Source: Bacteroidota bacterium (GTDB taxonomy: Bacteria; Bacteroidota; Ignavibacteria; UBA10030; SZUA-254). Taken from it: a stretch of 8,476 nucleotides of DNA. Positions within the stretch are counted from its first letter, which is position 1. Each line of letters starts with the position of its first letter. The position numbers and the translations under genes were made by a program. The notes beneath the pieces are model-generated. The model was given only the letters and a program-made list of their open reading frames with translations, ran no database searches and was not told the origin of the DNA. This document shows positions 1 to 6,372 of the stretch, in pieces. The stretch is from positions 1-8,476 of the forward strand of contig SCUC01000170.1 of NCBI GenBank assembly GCA_004322375.1. The letters are read 5' to 3'.

Positions 1-180
1 GGATACGCTAATGGCAATACTACGATGAAGACATTGTTCAAAATTCTTACCTTTCCTATCTGGTTTCCTATTAAAATGCTATGGTTGTTTTCGAAATTCG
101 TGGCGTTTATCTTTGTAACACTTCTCCTTGCGGCGATAATTATGTTTATTTTGTGGCAGCAGGGGATTATTTTCAATTAA
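1..180 (+). CDS. Small single-span membrane protein, 3' end (or complete 51-residue protein from 25)
   Basis: The frame is open from the first base to the TAA at 178-180, so the gene may begin outside the window. The first ATG in frame is at 25 and would give a 51-residue protein. The translation is strongly hydrophobic: an N-terminal part with two FP(I) turns (TFPIWFPIK), then a long apolar stretch (roughly residues 24-44 counted from the ATG) that looks like one transmembrane helix, then a short polar tail ending in IIFN. I do not recognise a family. No purine-rich ribosome site is evident before base 25, which slightly favours a start upstream. The TAA lies inside the AT-rich repeat that leads into the next gene. 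It could be a small inner-membrane protein or the C-terminal anchor of a larger one; the window cannot decide. Confidence 0.55.
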   Translation, partial: GYANGNTTMKTLFKILTFPIWFPIKMLWLFSKFVAFIFVTLLLAAIIMFILWQQGIIFN

Positions 181-205
181 AAAGTCAAAATTAAAAAGTA
201 AAAAA
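175..205. repeat. AT-rich tandem repeat (AATTAAAAAGT x2) before the M64 gene
   Basis: The 11-base unit AATTAAAAAGT occurs at 175-185 and again at 189-199, a 14-base period, followed by a run of A up to the ATG at 206. The stop codon of the preceding gene falls within the first copy. From general familiarity, such filler is common between genes of Bacteroidota and Ignavibacteriota. No Shine-Dalgarno sequence is present; an A-rich leader is usual for start sites in these groups. Confidence 0.6.
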
Positions 206-1684
206 ATGAAATATTTCCAATATCGCAACCCATCTATCACTTCTCGTATCGCATACTATTTTGTTCTTTACGTTTTCTTACTAACCACTCATATACTCAC
301 TTACTCACCAAGTTTTTCACAGTCAATAAAGTTCCCTGATTTTTTTGTTGACAGGACAATGCGGGTGGATTACTTTCACACGGGGATGAAGGGGACGGAG
401 ACGCTCAGTCTCGACGCCGTGTATGATGAAGGTTCGTGGCCCGGCAGCAAGGTGAATTTAATAGACACGATGAATTATGGAGAGTTTTTAGTTCGCGTGT
501 ACGACGTAACAACAACAACCTTGATTTACTCTCGCGGCTACTCGACGATTTTTAATGAATGGCTCACCACGGATGAAGCGACTACTATGCACAGAACATT
601 TCATGAAAGCGTTCGTTTGCCGATGCCGAAGAGGAAAGTGCAGTTGACGATTTCGCATCGCGACAAGCAAATGGTATTCCACGAAGTGTTTTCAACATTG
701 ATTGATCCGAATACATTCCGCGAAATAAGCAAGGAGAAGCACACGTATGATTTCAAGGTTACGCAGTTGCTAAACAACGGCTCGCCTGAAAAGAAAGTTG
801 ATATTGTCATTCTGGGCGATGGCTACACAAAGAATGAAATTGAAAAATTCAGAAATGATTGCAAGCATTTTACCGATGCGTTGTTTTCCACGCACCCGTT
901 TAAGGAGCGAAAAAAGGATTTTAACGTCTGGACGATTGAAGTAGTATCGGAAGAATCGGGGATTGACCGGCCGGATTCGAACATCTGGAGAAAAACTCCT
1001 CTTGGAACTACTTACGATTTTTTCCAAACGCCACGCTATGTGCTGACAACGGAAAACAGGGCGATGCGCGACATTGCTTCGGCAGCGCCTTATGATTTTG
1101 TTCATATTCTGTTCAACGATAACCGATACGGCGGCGGAGGGATATATAATCTTTATGCAACGTGTTTTACAAAAACAGATAAGGAGGGGATGGAGTGGCA
1201 GATGGATTACGTGTATGTACATGAGTTCGGTCACTCGTTTGGCGGGCTTGGTGATGAATATTATTCATCGCAGGTGGCGTACAATGATTTTTACCAGAAA
1301 GGTGTTGAGCCGTGGGAGCCGAACATCACCGCGTTGTTAGATCCCAAGAACATAAAATGGAGACAGTACATGGAGAACGATACTCCATTGCCGACTCCCT
1401 GGGAGAAACATCAATTTGACAGCCTTGGCAGAGAACGGGGCAAGCTTAACCGCCTTGCATCGGATTATTATGAGAAACGGAAACCGTTGTACGATGCAGA
1501 GATGAACATCCTTAAAACAACGAAGTATGCGAGTAAGGTTGGCGCATTTCAAGGGGCAGGGTATGCTTCCGAAGGATTTTACCGTCCCGCGGCGGATTGC
1601 CGGATGTTTACTCTCAGCTTGATTGATTTTGACCCCGTGTGCAGCGCGGCAATTGAGAGAATGATAGATTTTTATTGCCACTGA
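206..1684 (+). CDS. Secreted M64-family zinc metallopeptidase (IgA-peptidase M64 type)
   Basis: This is a 492-residue exported zinc endopeptidase of MEROPS family M64, named for an IgA-cleaving clostridial enzyme; the substrate here is unknown. Residues about 15-31 form a hydrophobic signal segment after a basic N-terminus, with a plausible cleavage near SFSQ (37-39). Residues about 43-175 match the N-terminal beta-sandwich domain usual in the family (early RVDYFHTG, then DEGSWPGS). The catalytic domain starts at VDIVILGDGYT (198-208). The zinc site is HEFGH at 339-343, followed by the family signature GGLGDEY (346-352): H339 and H343 are metal ligands, E340 the general base, and D350 or a nearby residue the likely third ligand. 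The C-terminus keeps the family's DCRMF and DPVCSAAIERMIDF segments, so the protein appears full-length and intact. It is expected in the periplasm or outside the cell. It starts right after an A-rich repeat. The family call is firm; the role (nutrition, surface processing) is inference. Confidence 0.93.
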   Translation: MKYFQYRNPSITSRIAYYFVLYVFLLTTHILTYSPSFSQSIKFPDFFVDRTMRVDYFHTGMKGTETLSLDAVYDEGSWPGSKVNLIDTMNYGEFLVRVYDVTTTTLIYSRGYSTIFNEWLTTDEATTMHRTFHESVRLPMPKRKVQLTISHRDKQMVFHEVFSTLIDPNTFREISKEKHTYDFKVTQLLNNGSPEKKVDIVILGDGYTKNEIEKFRNDCKHFTDALFSTHPFKERKKDFNVWTIEVVSEESGIDRPDSNIWRKTPLGTTYDFFQTPRYVLTTENRAMRDIASAAPYDFVHILFNDNRYGGGGIYNLYATCFTKTDKEGMEWQMDYVYVHEFGHSFGGLGDEYYSSQVAYNDFYQKGVEPWEPNITALLDPKNIKWRQYMENDTPLPTPWEKHQFDSLGRERGKLNRLASDYYEKRKPLYDAEMNILKTTKYASKVGAFQGAGYASEGFYRPAADCRMFTLSLIDFDPVCSAAIERMIDFYCH

Positions 1685-1734
1685 GTTTGATTGAAACGAT
1701 TCGGGTAAGAGTGCATTGTGAACATAAAAAACTA

Positions 1735-1754
1735 ACAGTGGGAATAGTCACTGT
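1735..1754. other. Small inverted repeat between M64 and TPR genes
   Basis: In the 97-base gap 1685-1781, ACAGTG (1735-1740) and CACTGT (1749-1754) are perfect complements around an 8-base loop. There is no T-run after it, so it does not look like an intrinsic terminator. Lying 28 bases before the next ATG, it could be an operator or a leader hairpin. A 6-bp stem is short enough to arise by chance. The rest of the gap shows no clear promoter or ribosome site. Confidence 0.3.
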
Positions 1755-1781
1755 AATATTCATTTACAACGTTATTATTCT

Positions 1782-3545
1782 ATGTCATGGTATCCGGGAA
1801 CCGGAAGTTATCTAGAGTACCTTCAGCATAATTCGTACATACGTGATATTAAGGGACAGATAATTCGAACTGGTTCAGTTATCGGGGAGCAAATTTCTGA
1901 ACAGACGAGATCAATTGTCGCAAGCGCAGAGCGTCTGGAACAAACGTTCGGCTCAGGGTTTAACTCAATGACTAATACTCTTGACTGGGGGTTTAGTCGT
2001 GTTGAATCTGCGTTGAACGATGTCAACGTCTCCATCGAAGACCTCCAGGCTGATTTTGATTACGGGATTGGATTATTGGTTACGCAGATGCAGATTCAAA
2101 ATGAGCATCTGTCAAACTTGATTGATAAGCTTGATGCTGTTCATAAAACCTTGCAAAGCCCAACCTTAACGAAAGCGAGAGAGTTTTTTAATATTGGTTG
2201 TGAGCGACTCAAAAAGGGACTGTTAGATAAAGCCCTCGAAGCATTTCTTGAAGCAGAAAAATATAACGATACAGACTTTTTTACACAGTATAATATCGGT
2301 ATGTTATTTTTGCAAGGGAAAGACGAGGACGACAATGTTATTAACTTACATAAAGCGAAGAACCATTTAACCCTTGCAGTACGATACGCAAAGGCAGAAA
2401 TTTCTGTAGATTCTTCATTTAGCAATCTTGCTGCACAAGCGTTGTTTCATTCATCCCTTGCTACCTATTTCCAATTAGGAGAATTCGATTACTCAAAGGA
2501 AAAGAAAAAAGCGAATTTGTTGTTAGAAGAAAGCAAGGGACTTGCCGAGCAAGCTATTGCATACAATCCTAAGTTCAGCGAGGGATTTTACCATATAGCA
2601 ACTTACTCAGCTTTGCTTGGCGATCGGCATAACGCAATGAGGAACCTTGAACTTGCGATTAATCTTGACAGAAATTATGCCATCAAGATTGATACAGATC
2701 ATGCATTCAACGAAATACGTGATGACGTCTATGCATGCTTGACCGATATTGCAGAAAGAAAGAAGCAAGCATGTCAAAATAAATTATCGCAAGCGACAAC
2801 ATTACTTGAAGAACTGTCTAAATATCTTCCCGAACAATCTTTCTCAATACGAACTTCTTTTCAAAGCATAAAAAATACTTACTCTCAAGCCGTAGCTTAT
2901 TATGAATCAGGAACGTATTTTGATTTTCTTGATTCGCTGCAGCTCTTAGAAAAAATTATCAAGGAATTGCCTTCATTAAAGGAACAACGCATTGATGAAT
3001 GTATCAAGCAGAAAGAAGCTGACTTCACAGAGGTTAGGAATATCTTACCTAAAGGCAACGATTATTCTGAAGAAGTATTAAAAATTATTAAAACGGTTAA
3101 TAAACAATTAGTAGAAGTACAAACAAAGTATCGCGGTAAATCACCTGATTCCTTTTTTCAATCCATAGCAATTCTATCCTCTGCTAAGACTCTGGCTAAA
3201 GAAGCGCGAGATAAAGTAGATGCAGAAAAAAGAATTCTTATGGATAAAGCACGAAAACAAAATGAGGAATTGATAGAAAAGGAGGAACAAAAAGCGAAAC
3301 AAGAAGAAGAGGCAAGAAAGAAAAAATGGAAAAAGGAAAAGCGATTTACAGCAGTTGTAGAATATGCTGTGAAGGGACTATTCTGGGGTGGAGGGGCAGG
3401 CTTCCTGTTAGGATTTGCTACGTGTATGGTTGATTGTGCTAATCACAGCACTGAAAGCTCTGCCGATCCCCTTAATGGGATTGTATTCGGTGCGATTATT
3501 GGTTTTGTCGGAGGAATAATTGTCGGACTGATGAACGAGGCTTAG
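1782..3545 (+). CDS. Coiled-coil/TPR protein with two C-terminal membrane segments, function unknown
   Basis: This 587-residue protein has no signal peptide. Residues 1-125 are polar, probably helical, with heptad-like spacing. Residues about 131-300 hold TPR-like helix pairs: FFNIGCERLKKGLLDKALEAF near 135-155, a pair near 165-205 ending RYAKAE, one near 216-262, and one at 266-299 with AMRNLELAINLD. Next come a helical middle (about 325-480) and a very charged Lys/Glu stretch (about 480-527) predicted as coiled coil. Two glycine-rich hydrophobic segments end the protein (532-550 and 566-584), resembling a glycine-zipper hairpin that could insert in a membrane. From memory, similar 'RYAKA' TPR proteins are widespread and uncharacterised. 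TPRs suggest protein binding; no catalytic motif is seen. It lies 77 bases before the methyltransferase on the same strand, so it may belong to the island or be an independent gene. ATG 1782 is taken as the start; it lacks a clear ribosome site. Confidence 0.8.
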   Translation: MSWYPGTGSYLEYLQHNSYIRDIKGQIIRTGSVIGEQISEQTRSIVASAERLEQTFGSGFNSMTNTLDWGFSRVESALNDVNVSIEDLQADFDYGIGLLVTQMQIQNEHLSNLIDKLDAVHKTLQSPTLTKAREFFNIGCERLKKGLLDKALEAFLEAEKYNDTDFFTQYNIGMLFLQGKDEDDNVINLHKAKNHLTLAVRYAKAEISVDSSFSNLAAQALFHSSLATYFQLGEFDYSKEKKKANLLLEESKGLAEQAIAYNPKFSEGFYHIATYSALLGDRHNAMRNLELAINLDRNYAIKIDTDHAFNEIRDDVYACLTDIAERKKQACQNKLSQATTLLEELSKYLPEQSFSIRTSFQSIKNTYSQAVAYYESGTYFDFLDSLQLLEKIIKELPSLKEQRIDECIKQKEADFTEVRNILPKGNDYSEEVLKIIKTVNKQLVEVQTKYRGKSPDSFFQSIAILSSAKTLAKEARDKVDAEKRILMDKARKQNEELIEKEEQKAKQEEEARKKKWKKEKRFTAVVEYAVKGLFWGGGAGFLLGFATCMVDCANHSTESSADPLNGIVFGAIIGFVGGIIVGLMNEA

Positions 3546-3593
3546 TTATGGGAATTAGCATTTGAAATTAAGCTGCGACTGTAGAAAATTTAG

Positions 3594-3601
3594 TATCTTT
3601 A
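3594..3601 (+). promoter_or_regulatory. Possible Bacteroidota-type -7 box before the methyltransferase
   Basis: TATCTTTA matches five of the six fixed positions of the known Bacteroidota -7 consensus TAnnTTTG. A TTTG is present at 3561-3564, but 29 bases separate the two, more than the roughly 20 expected for the -33 box. The site lies 22 bases before the methyltransferase ATG. In AT-rich DNA such matches occur by chance, so this is only a candidate. Confidence 0.22.
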
Positions 3602-3622
3602 TGCAGAATGAAATAACTTGAA

Positions 3623-4609
3623 ATGGCAACGAAAAAAAGACAAAGACAAGCTAATATTAAAATTACACAAGAATCTTATATAAAGGAAAGAGACATTGAA
3701 TATGTCATTTCTGCGAAGGAGTATGAGATTGGGCTGGGGAAAATAATGCTTGGTGATTGTACTACGCTATTATTATCGCGAATAGTCGGGACTGTGGATT
3801 TGACATTTCTCGACCCACCATTTAACCAGAGCAAAGAGTATGCTGAACACGATGATAGTATGGAGCCTGCGGAGTATTGGAACTGGATGAAAACAATTGC
3901 ACAAAAAGTGTATGATTTGACCACGGAAGGCGGCGCAATCTATTTCATGCAGAGAGAGAAAAATACGGAGCATGTTTTGCAATGCCTGAGAGAATCAGGG
4001 TGGGTGTTTCAGAATTTAATTGTTTGGAAAAAGAAAACATCGGCTGTCCCGGGAAACCATCGTTATGGAAAACAGTATCAAGTAATCGCATTCGCTACCA
4101 AGGGAAAAACGCCGAGGGTATTTAATCGGTTACGAATAAATCCCCCGTTGCCGCAAGGCTACAAATATGAACGTGAGAATGGAATGTTCGTAACCGATAT
4201 TTGGGATGACATTCGAGAATTAACGTCAGGATATTTTGCCGGAGAGGAACCGTTGCGCGATAAGGAGGGAAATAGATTGCATAAACAACAATCGCCGATA
4301 GAATTGCTTACGCGAATTATTCTTTCATCCTCAATGCCCGGAGATAAAGCGCTTGATCCGTTTGCCGGAACTGGTACCACTGCCGTTGTAGCAAACCAGC
4401 TTGGCAGAACATCTGTTTCTATTGAGCTTGATTTGAAAAATGTGAACGCGATAAAAAAACGGTGTGAGGAACAGAAACCGAGTGATGATATTGGGAAGTT
4501 TTACGCGGGGTACCGATATACATCAAACCTTGAGGAGATATGGGGCCAGAATAAAGAGAAACAATTTTTAGAACGTTCCTTGTTAAAAAAACAAATAAGC
4601 TTGCTATAA
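3623..4609 (+). CDS. DNA methyltransferase, beta-order N4-cytosine/N6-adenine class (type II R-M)
   Basis: This 328-residue enzyme should transfer a methyl group from S-adenosylmethionine to an exocyclic amine in a specific DNA site, protecting it from the partner nuclease. The catalytic motif IV is DPPF at 64-67, just after VDLTFL. The cofactor-binding motif I comes later, as DPFAGTGTT at 245-253, followed by a motif II-like SIELD. Catalytic motif before cofactor motif defines the beta group (N6_N4_Mtase fold). DPPF does not settle between m4C and m6A. The segment between about 130 and 240, including GYKYERENG and the DIWDDI motif typical of the family, would contain target-recognition elements; the site cannot be read from sequence. 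The length is normal and nothing is broken. The stop is 12 bases before the next gene, which fits a modification-first R-M operon in which protection is made before the nuclease. Confidence 0.93.
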   Translation: MATKKRQRQANIKITQESYIKERDIEYVISAKEYEIGLGKIMLGDCTTLLLSRIVGTVDLTFLDPPFNQSKEYAEHDDSMEPAEYWNWMKTIAQKVYDLTTEGGAIYFMQREKNTEHVLQCLRESGWVFQNLIVWKKKTSAVPGNHRYGKQYQVIAFATKGKTPRVFNRLRINPPLPQGYKYERENGMFVTDIWDDIRELTSGYFAGEEPLRDKEGNRLHKQQSPIELLTRIILSSSMPGDKALDPFAGTGTTAVVANQLGRTSVSIELDLKNVNAIKKRCEEQKPSDDIGKFYAGYRYTSNLEEIWGQNKEKQFLERSLLKKQISLL

Positions 4610-4621
4610 AAGGATCTTTGA

Positions 4622-5881
4622 ATGCAGGATGTAATGATTTTTTTCGCGAAGACTATCGCTTCTTTTTCAAAAGATTCATCTTATTTCCATGAGCCGCTAG
4701 AAGTTATTGCATCGGAGAATGGTAGATTTTCTTATATAGATGACCGTAAAAATTATTCAAAAAAATTAGTAACAGAAATAATTACTAAAGTCTCCTCTGA
4801 TGAGTTCATCAAAAACATCGTTATTTCTAATCGTCCATCAAATTTAAGACAGATTGTTCAATTATTTCCCAAGGATTATCAGAATTTAAATTGGAACGAG
4901 ATACAAAATAAAGTTAATTCGAGCATCCACACTAAGCAAACATTGTTGGTTCAAAATGTTCGGAAGAATTTTGTTAAAATTTTAAAAGGCAAAGATCATA
5001 AAGTACGGGATAATGTATTATCGTCACTTTTAGGATTTACTTTCCTTTCAAAGTCCGATAATTTTCCTGATTTTATGTTTTCAGTATCTGCTGAGAATAA
5101 CAAGCTACAAAATGGCAGCTTGTTTGAACTAAAAGATTCAAAAGGTTCAACGATTTCTTCTTTTAATTCTACTATTCCTACCCAGTGGAAATCATTAGAG
5201 GAAATAACAAAGCTGAACGGTAGTGATATGGTAGCTAAGTTAGCAAAAGCAATCGACTTCCCGTATTCTCATCAGCACGATTACAATACATTCAAACGTA
5301 AATGCTTCTATTTTGTACGGACCAATGCACGGTCGGATAATCTTCGATTATCAGTTGTAGAAGGATCTTTTTTTGAGACGCTTCCCAAGGAGCGTTTAAT
5401 TGGGGAAACCATTAAGGCGATAGCTCGTGATCATTTTGGGGTAGCTTTAACGCCGGAACTTGAACAGACATTTGAAAAGATAAATGATCAAAGTTTAATA
5501 GCTAAATCAAGAAGTGATTTACGTTCTAATATTAATGGGATTGAGAAGCGGGCGTCAGTTTCTCCCCGTTTTAGAATAATGTCTGAGGTAACCTCTGATG
5601 GAAATCCCCACTTATATCCTCAAATTCCAGCGAAAACATTTAACTTAATAGTTCAGGTATCTCAAACACGAGAAAAAGGCGAGTTATATATAAAACAAAA
5701 AGAATCCCTGGTCTCAATGATGACAGATTGTTTAAGTTACGTTGTTGATGCACCTGTTATTTATGATAAGAATAATAATAGTTTGAAAACTGGTTCTATT
5801 AGAGTAGTAATAAAAGAGATTCCACATAATAGAAATGGACTTCATCTGGTTTTTCAATATGACTTTGGTGAGAAGAATTGA
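4622..5881 (+). CDS. Probable type II restriction endonuclease, PD-(D/E)xK fold, specificity unknown
   Basis: I do not recognise a named enzyme. This 419-residue protein has no signal peptide or membrane segment, and its position right behind the methyltransferase is where the partner nuclease is usually found. The sequence supports this: PDF at 149-151 followed 18 residues later by E169-L-K171 gives P149-D150...E169-x-K171, the classic PD-(D/E)xK layout with D150, E169 and K171 as metal/catalytic residues. The following DSKG and SSFNSTIPT run (172-187) is a probable conserved core segment. VEGSFFETLP (around 260) resembles a beta-strand core after the catalytic motif. An AAAGGA at 4608-4613 is spaced well for ATG 4622; a second ATG at 4634, preceded by AGGA, would remove only four residues. 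The gene is clearly AT-rich (18 G/C in bases 5041-5100 by hand count). The nuclease role is inference from motif and context. Confidence 0.75.
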   Translation: MQDVMIFFAKTIASFSKDSSYFHEPLEVIASENGRFSYIDDRKNYSKKLVTEIITKVSSDEFIKNIVISNRPSNLRQIVQLFPKDYQNLNWNEIQNKVNSSIHTKQTLLVQNVRKNFVKILKGKDHKVRDNVLSSLLGFTFLSKSDNFPDFMFSVSAENNKLQNGSLFELKDSKGSTISSFNSTIPTQWKSLEEITKLNGSDMVAKLAKAIDFPYSHQHDYNTFKRKCFYFVRTNARSDNLRLSVVEGSFFETLPKERLIGETIKAIARDHFGVALTPELEQTFEKINDQSLIAKSRSDLRSNINGIEKRASVSPRFRIMSEVTSDGNPHLYPQIPAKTFNLIVQVSQTREKGELYIKQKESLVSMMTDCLSYVVDAPVIYDKNNNSLKTGSIRVVIKEIPHNRNGLHLVFQYDFGEKN

Positions 5882-6225
5882 TGATAAAAACCTACAGCGG
5901 CTTCCGATACTCCTTTGAGGTTGAATCACAACCATATAAGGACAAATTTGCTTTTACTATTACAGCTATTCATAAGGAGTCGCGAAGGTATTCTCGCATC
6001 AACACGTTAAATCAAGTTTTAGCTGAATTTGAAATTAAAGCAGATAATCCGAGGGCGGTTGAATCAGAATGGTTGCTCACAAAAAGAGAGTCCAGAGATT
6101 TCATGAAAATAGCCAACTACATGTTTAGTGATAATAAGTATCTGTGGTCTTTCGAGTCTATATTAGATGAAATTAGAAAAAGTGGTGAGTGGGAAAACAT
6201 CAGAAGAGAAAAAAGGCATAAGTAA
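5881..6225 (+). CDS. 114-residue unknown protein, translationally coupled to the endonuclease
   Basis: I do not recognise this protein. Its ATG at 5881 shares the final A of the endonuclease stop (TGATG), a usual sign of translational coupling, so this start is preferred over the in-frame TTG at 5878. The protein is soluble and charged. Residues about 4-55 alternate in a beta-strand manner (YSGFRYSFEVES, FAFTITAIHKESRRY), and the C-terminal half (70-114) looks helical and ends very basic (RREKRHK). No helix-turn-helix typical of R-M controller proteins, no Vsr-type repair nuclease motif and no metal site are visible. Likely roles are an endonuclease subunit or specificity accessory, a regulator, or an unrelated cargo gene; none is shown by the sequence. 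Codon use is AT-rich like the endonuclease. Confidence 0.75.
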   Translation: MIKTYSGFRYSFEVESQPYKDKFAFTITAIHKESRRYSRINTLNQVLAEFEIKADNPRAVESEWLLTKRESRDFMKIANYMFSDNKYLWSFESILDEIRKSGEWENIRREKRHK

Positions 6226-6265
6226 AAAGTTAATAATTTATTCAGTGTTGTATTTTTTCATGAAT

Positions 6266-6320
6266 GGGGATTGCCACGTCGCCCGCCGTGCTCCATGATG
6301 GCTTGGCTCCTCGCAATGAC
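6266..6320. repeat. Dispersed intergenic repeat of the 'GTCATTGCGAGGAG...CGACGTGGCAATC' type
   Basis: Read on the minus strand, the segment begins GTCATTGCGAGGAG and ends CGACGTGGCAATCCCC. This pair of ends is familiar from non-coding repeats in many bacterial genomes, where the ATTGC/GCAAT termini can pair. The middle here (AGCCAAGCCATCATGGAGCA on that strand) is longer than the usual short spacer. No reading frame crosses it and no neighbouring transposase is present. It lies between the island and the M14 gene. Recognition is from memory of the motif; copy number in this genome cannot be seen. Confidence 0.55.
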
Positions 6321-6330
6321 TTGAAAGTGA

Positions 6331-6372
6331 AAATCTAAAAATCAATCTAAAATCTACAATCTAAATTCTAAA
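6331..6372. repeat. AATCTA-rich low-complexity repeat before the M14 gene
   Basis: AATCTA occurs four times (6332, 6344, 6351 and 6358), followed by ATTCTA at 6365, running directly into the ATG at 6373. Like the AATTAAAAAGT unit before the M64 gene, it is AT-rich filler ending at a start codon. No ribosome site or promoter is obvious in it. The remainder of the gap 6226-6372 holds the dispersed repeat and an AT-rich stretch with no supported terminator. Confidence 0.5.

Noticed and set aside
770..1234. 154-codon open frame on the minus strand inside the M64 gene
   Set aside because: It lies wholly opposite conserved M64 catalytic sequence, has no recognisable motif and is a shadow of that gene.
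1685..1781. Left boundary repeat matching the right edge of the island (attachment-site-like duplication)
   Set aside because: By eye, the gap shares no convincing direct repeat with 6226-6372, and no integrase is present.
3601..3621. Six-codon leader frame (ATG to TGA) ending one base before the methyltransferase start
   Set aside because: No ribosome site precedes it and so short a frame is expected by chance; there is no evidence of attenuation.
5878..5880. TTG as start of the small third gene
   Set aside because: The ATG at 5881 in the same frame forms the usual TGATG stop-start overlap and is the more likely start.
5881..6225. R-M controller (C) protein or Vsr repair endonuclease
   Set aside because: There is no helix-turn-helix pattern, and none of the conserved Vsr residues are recognisable.
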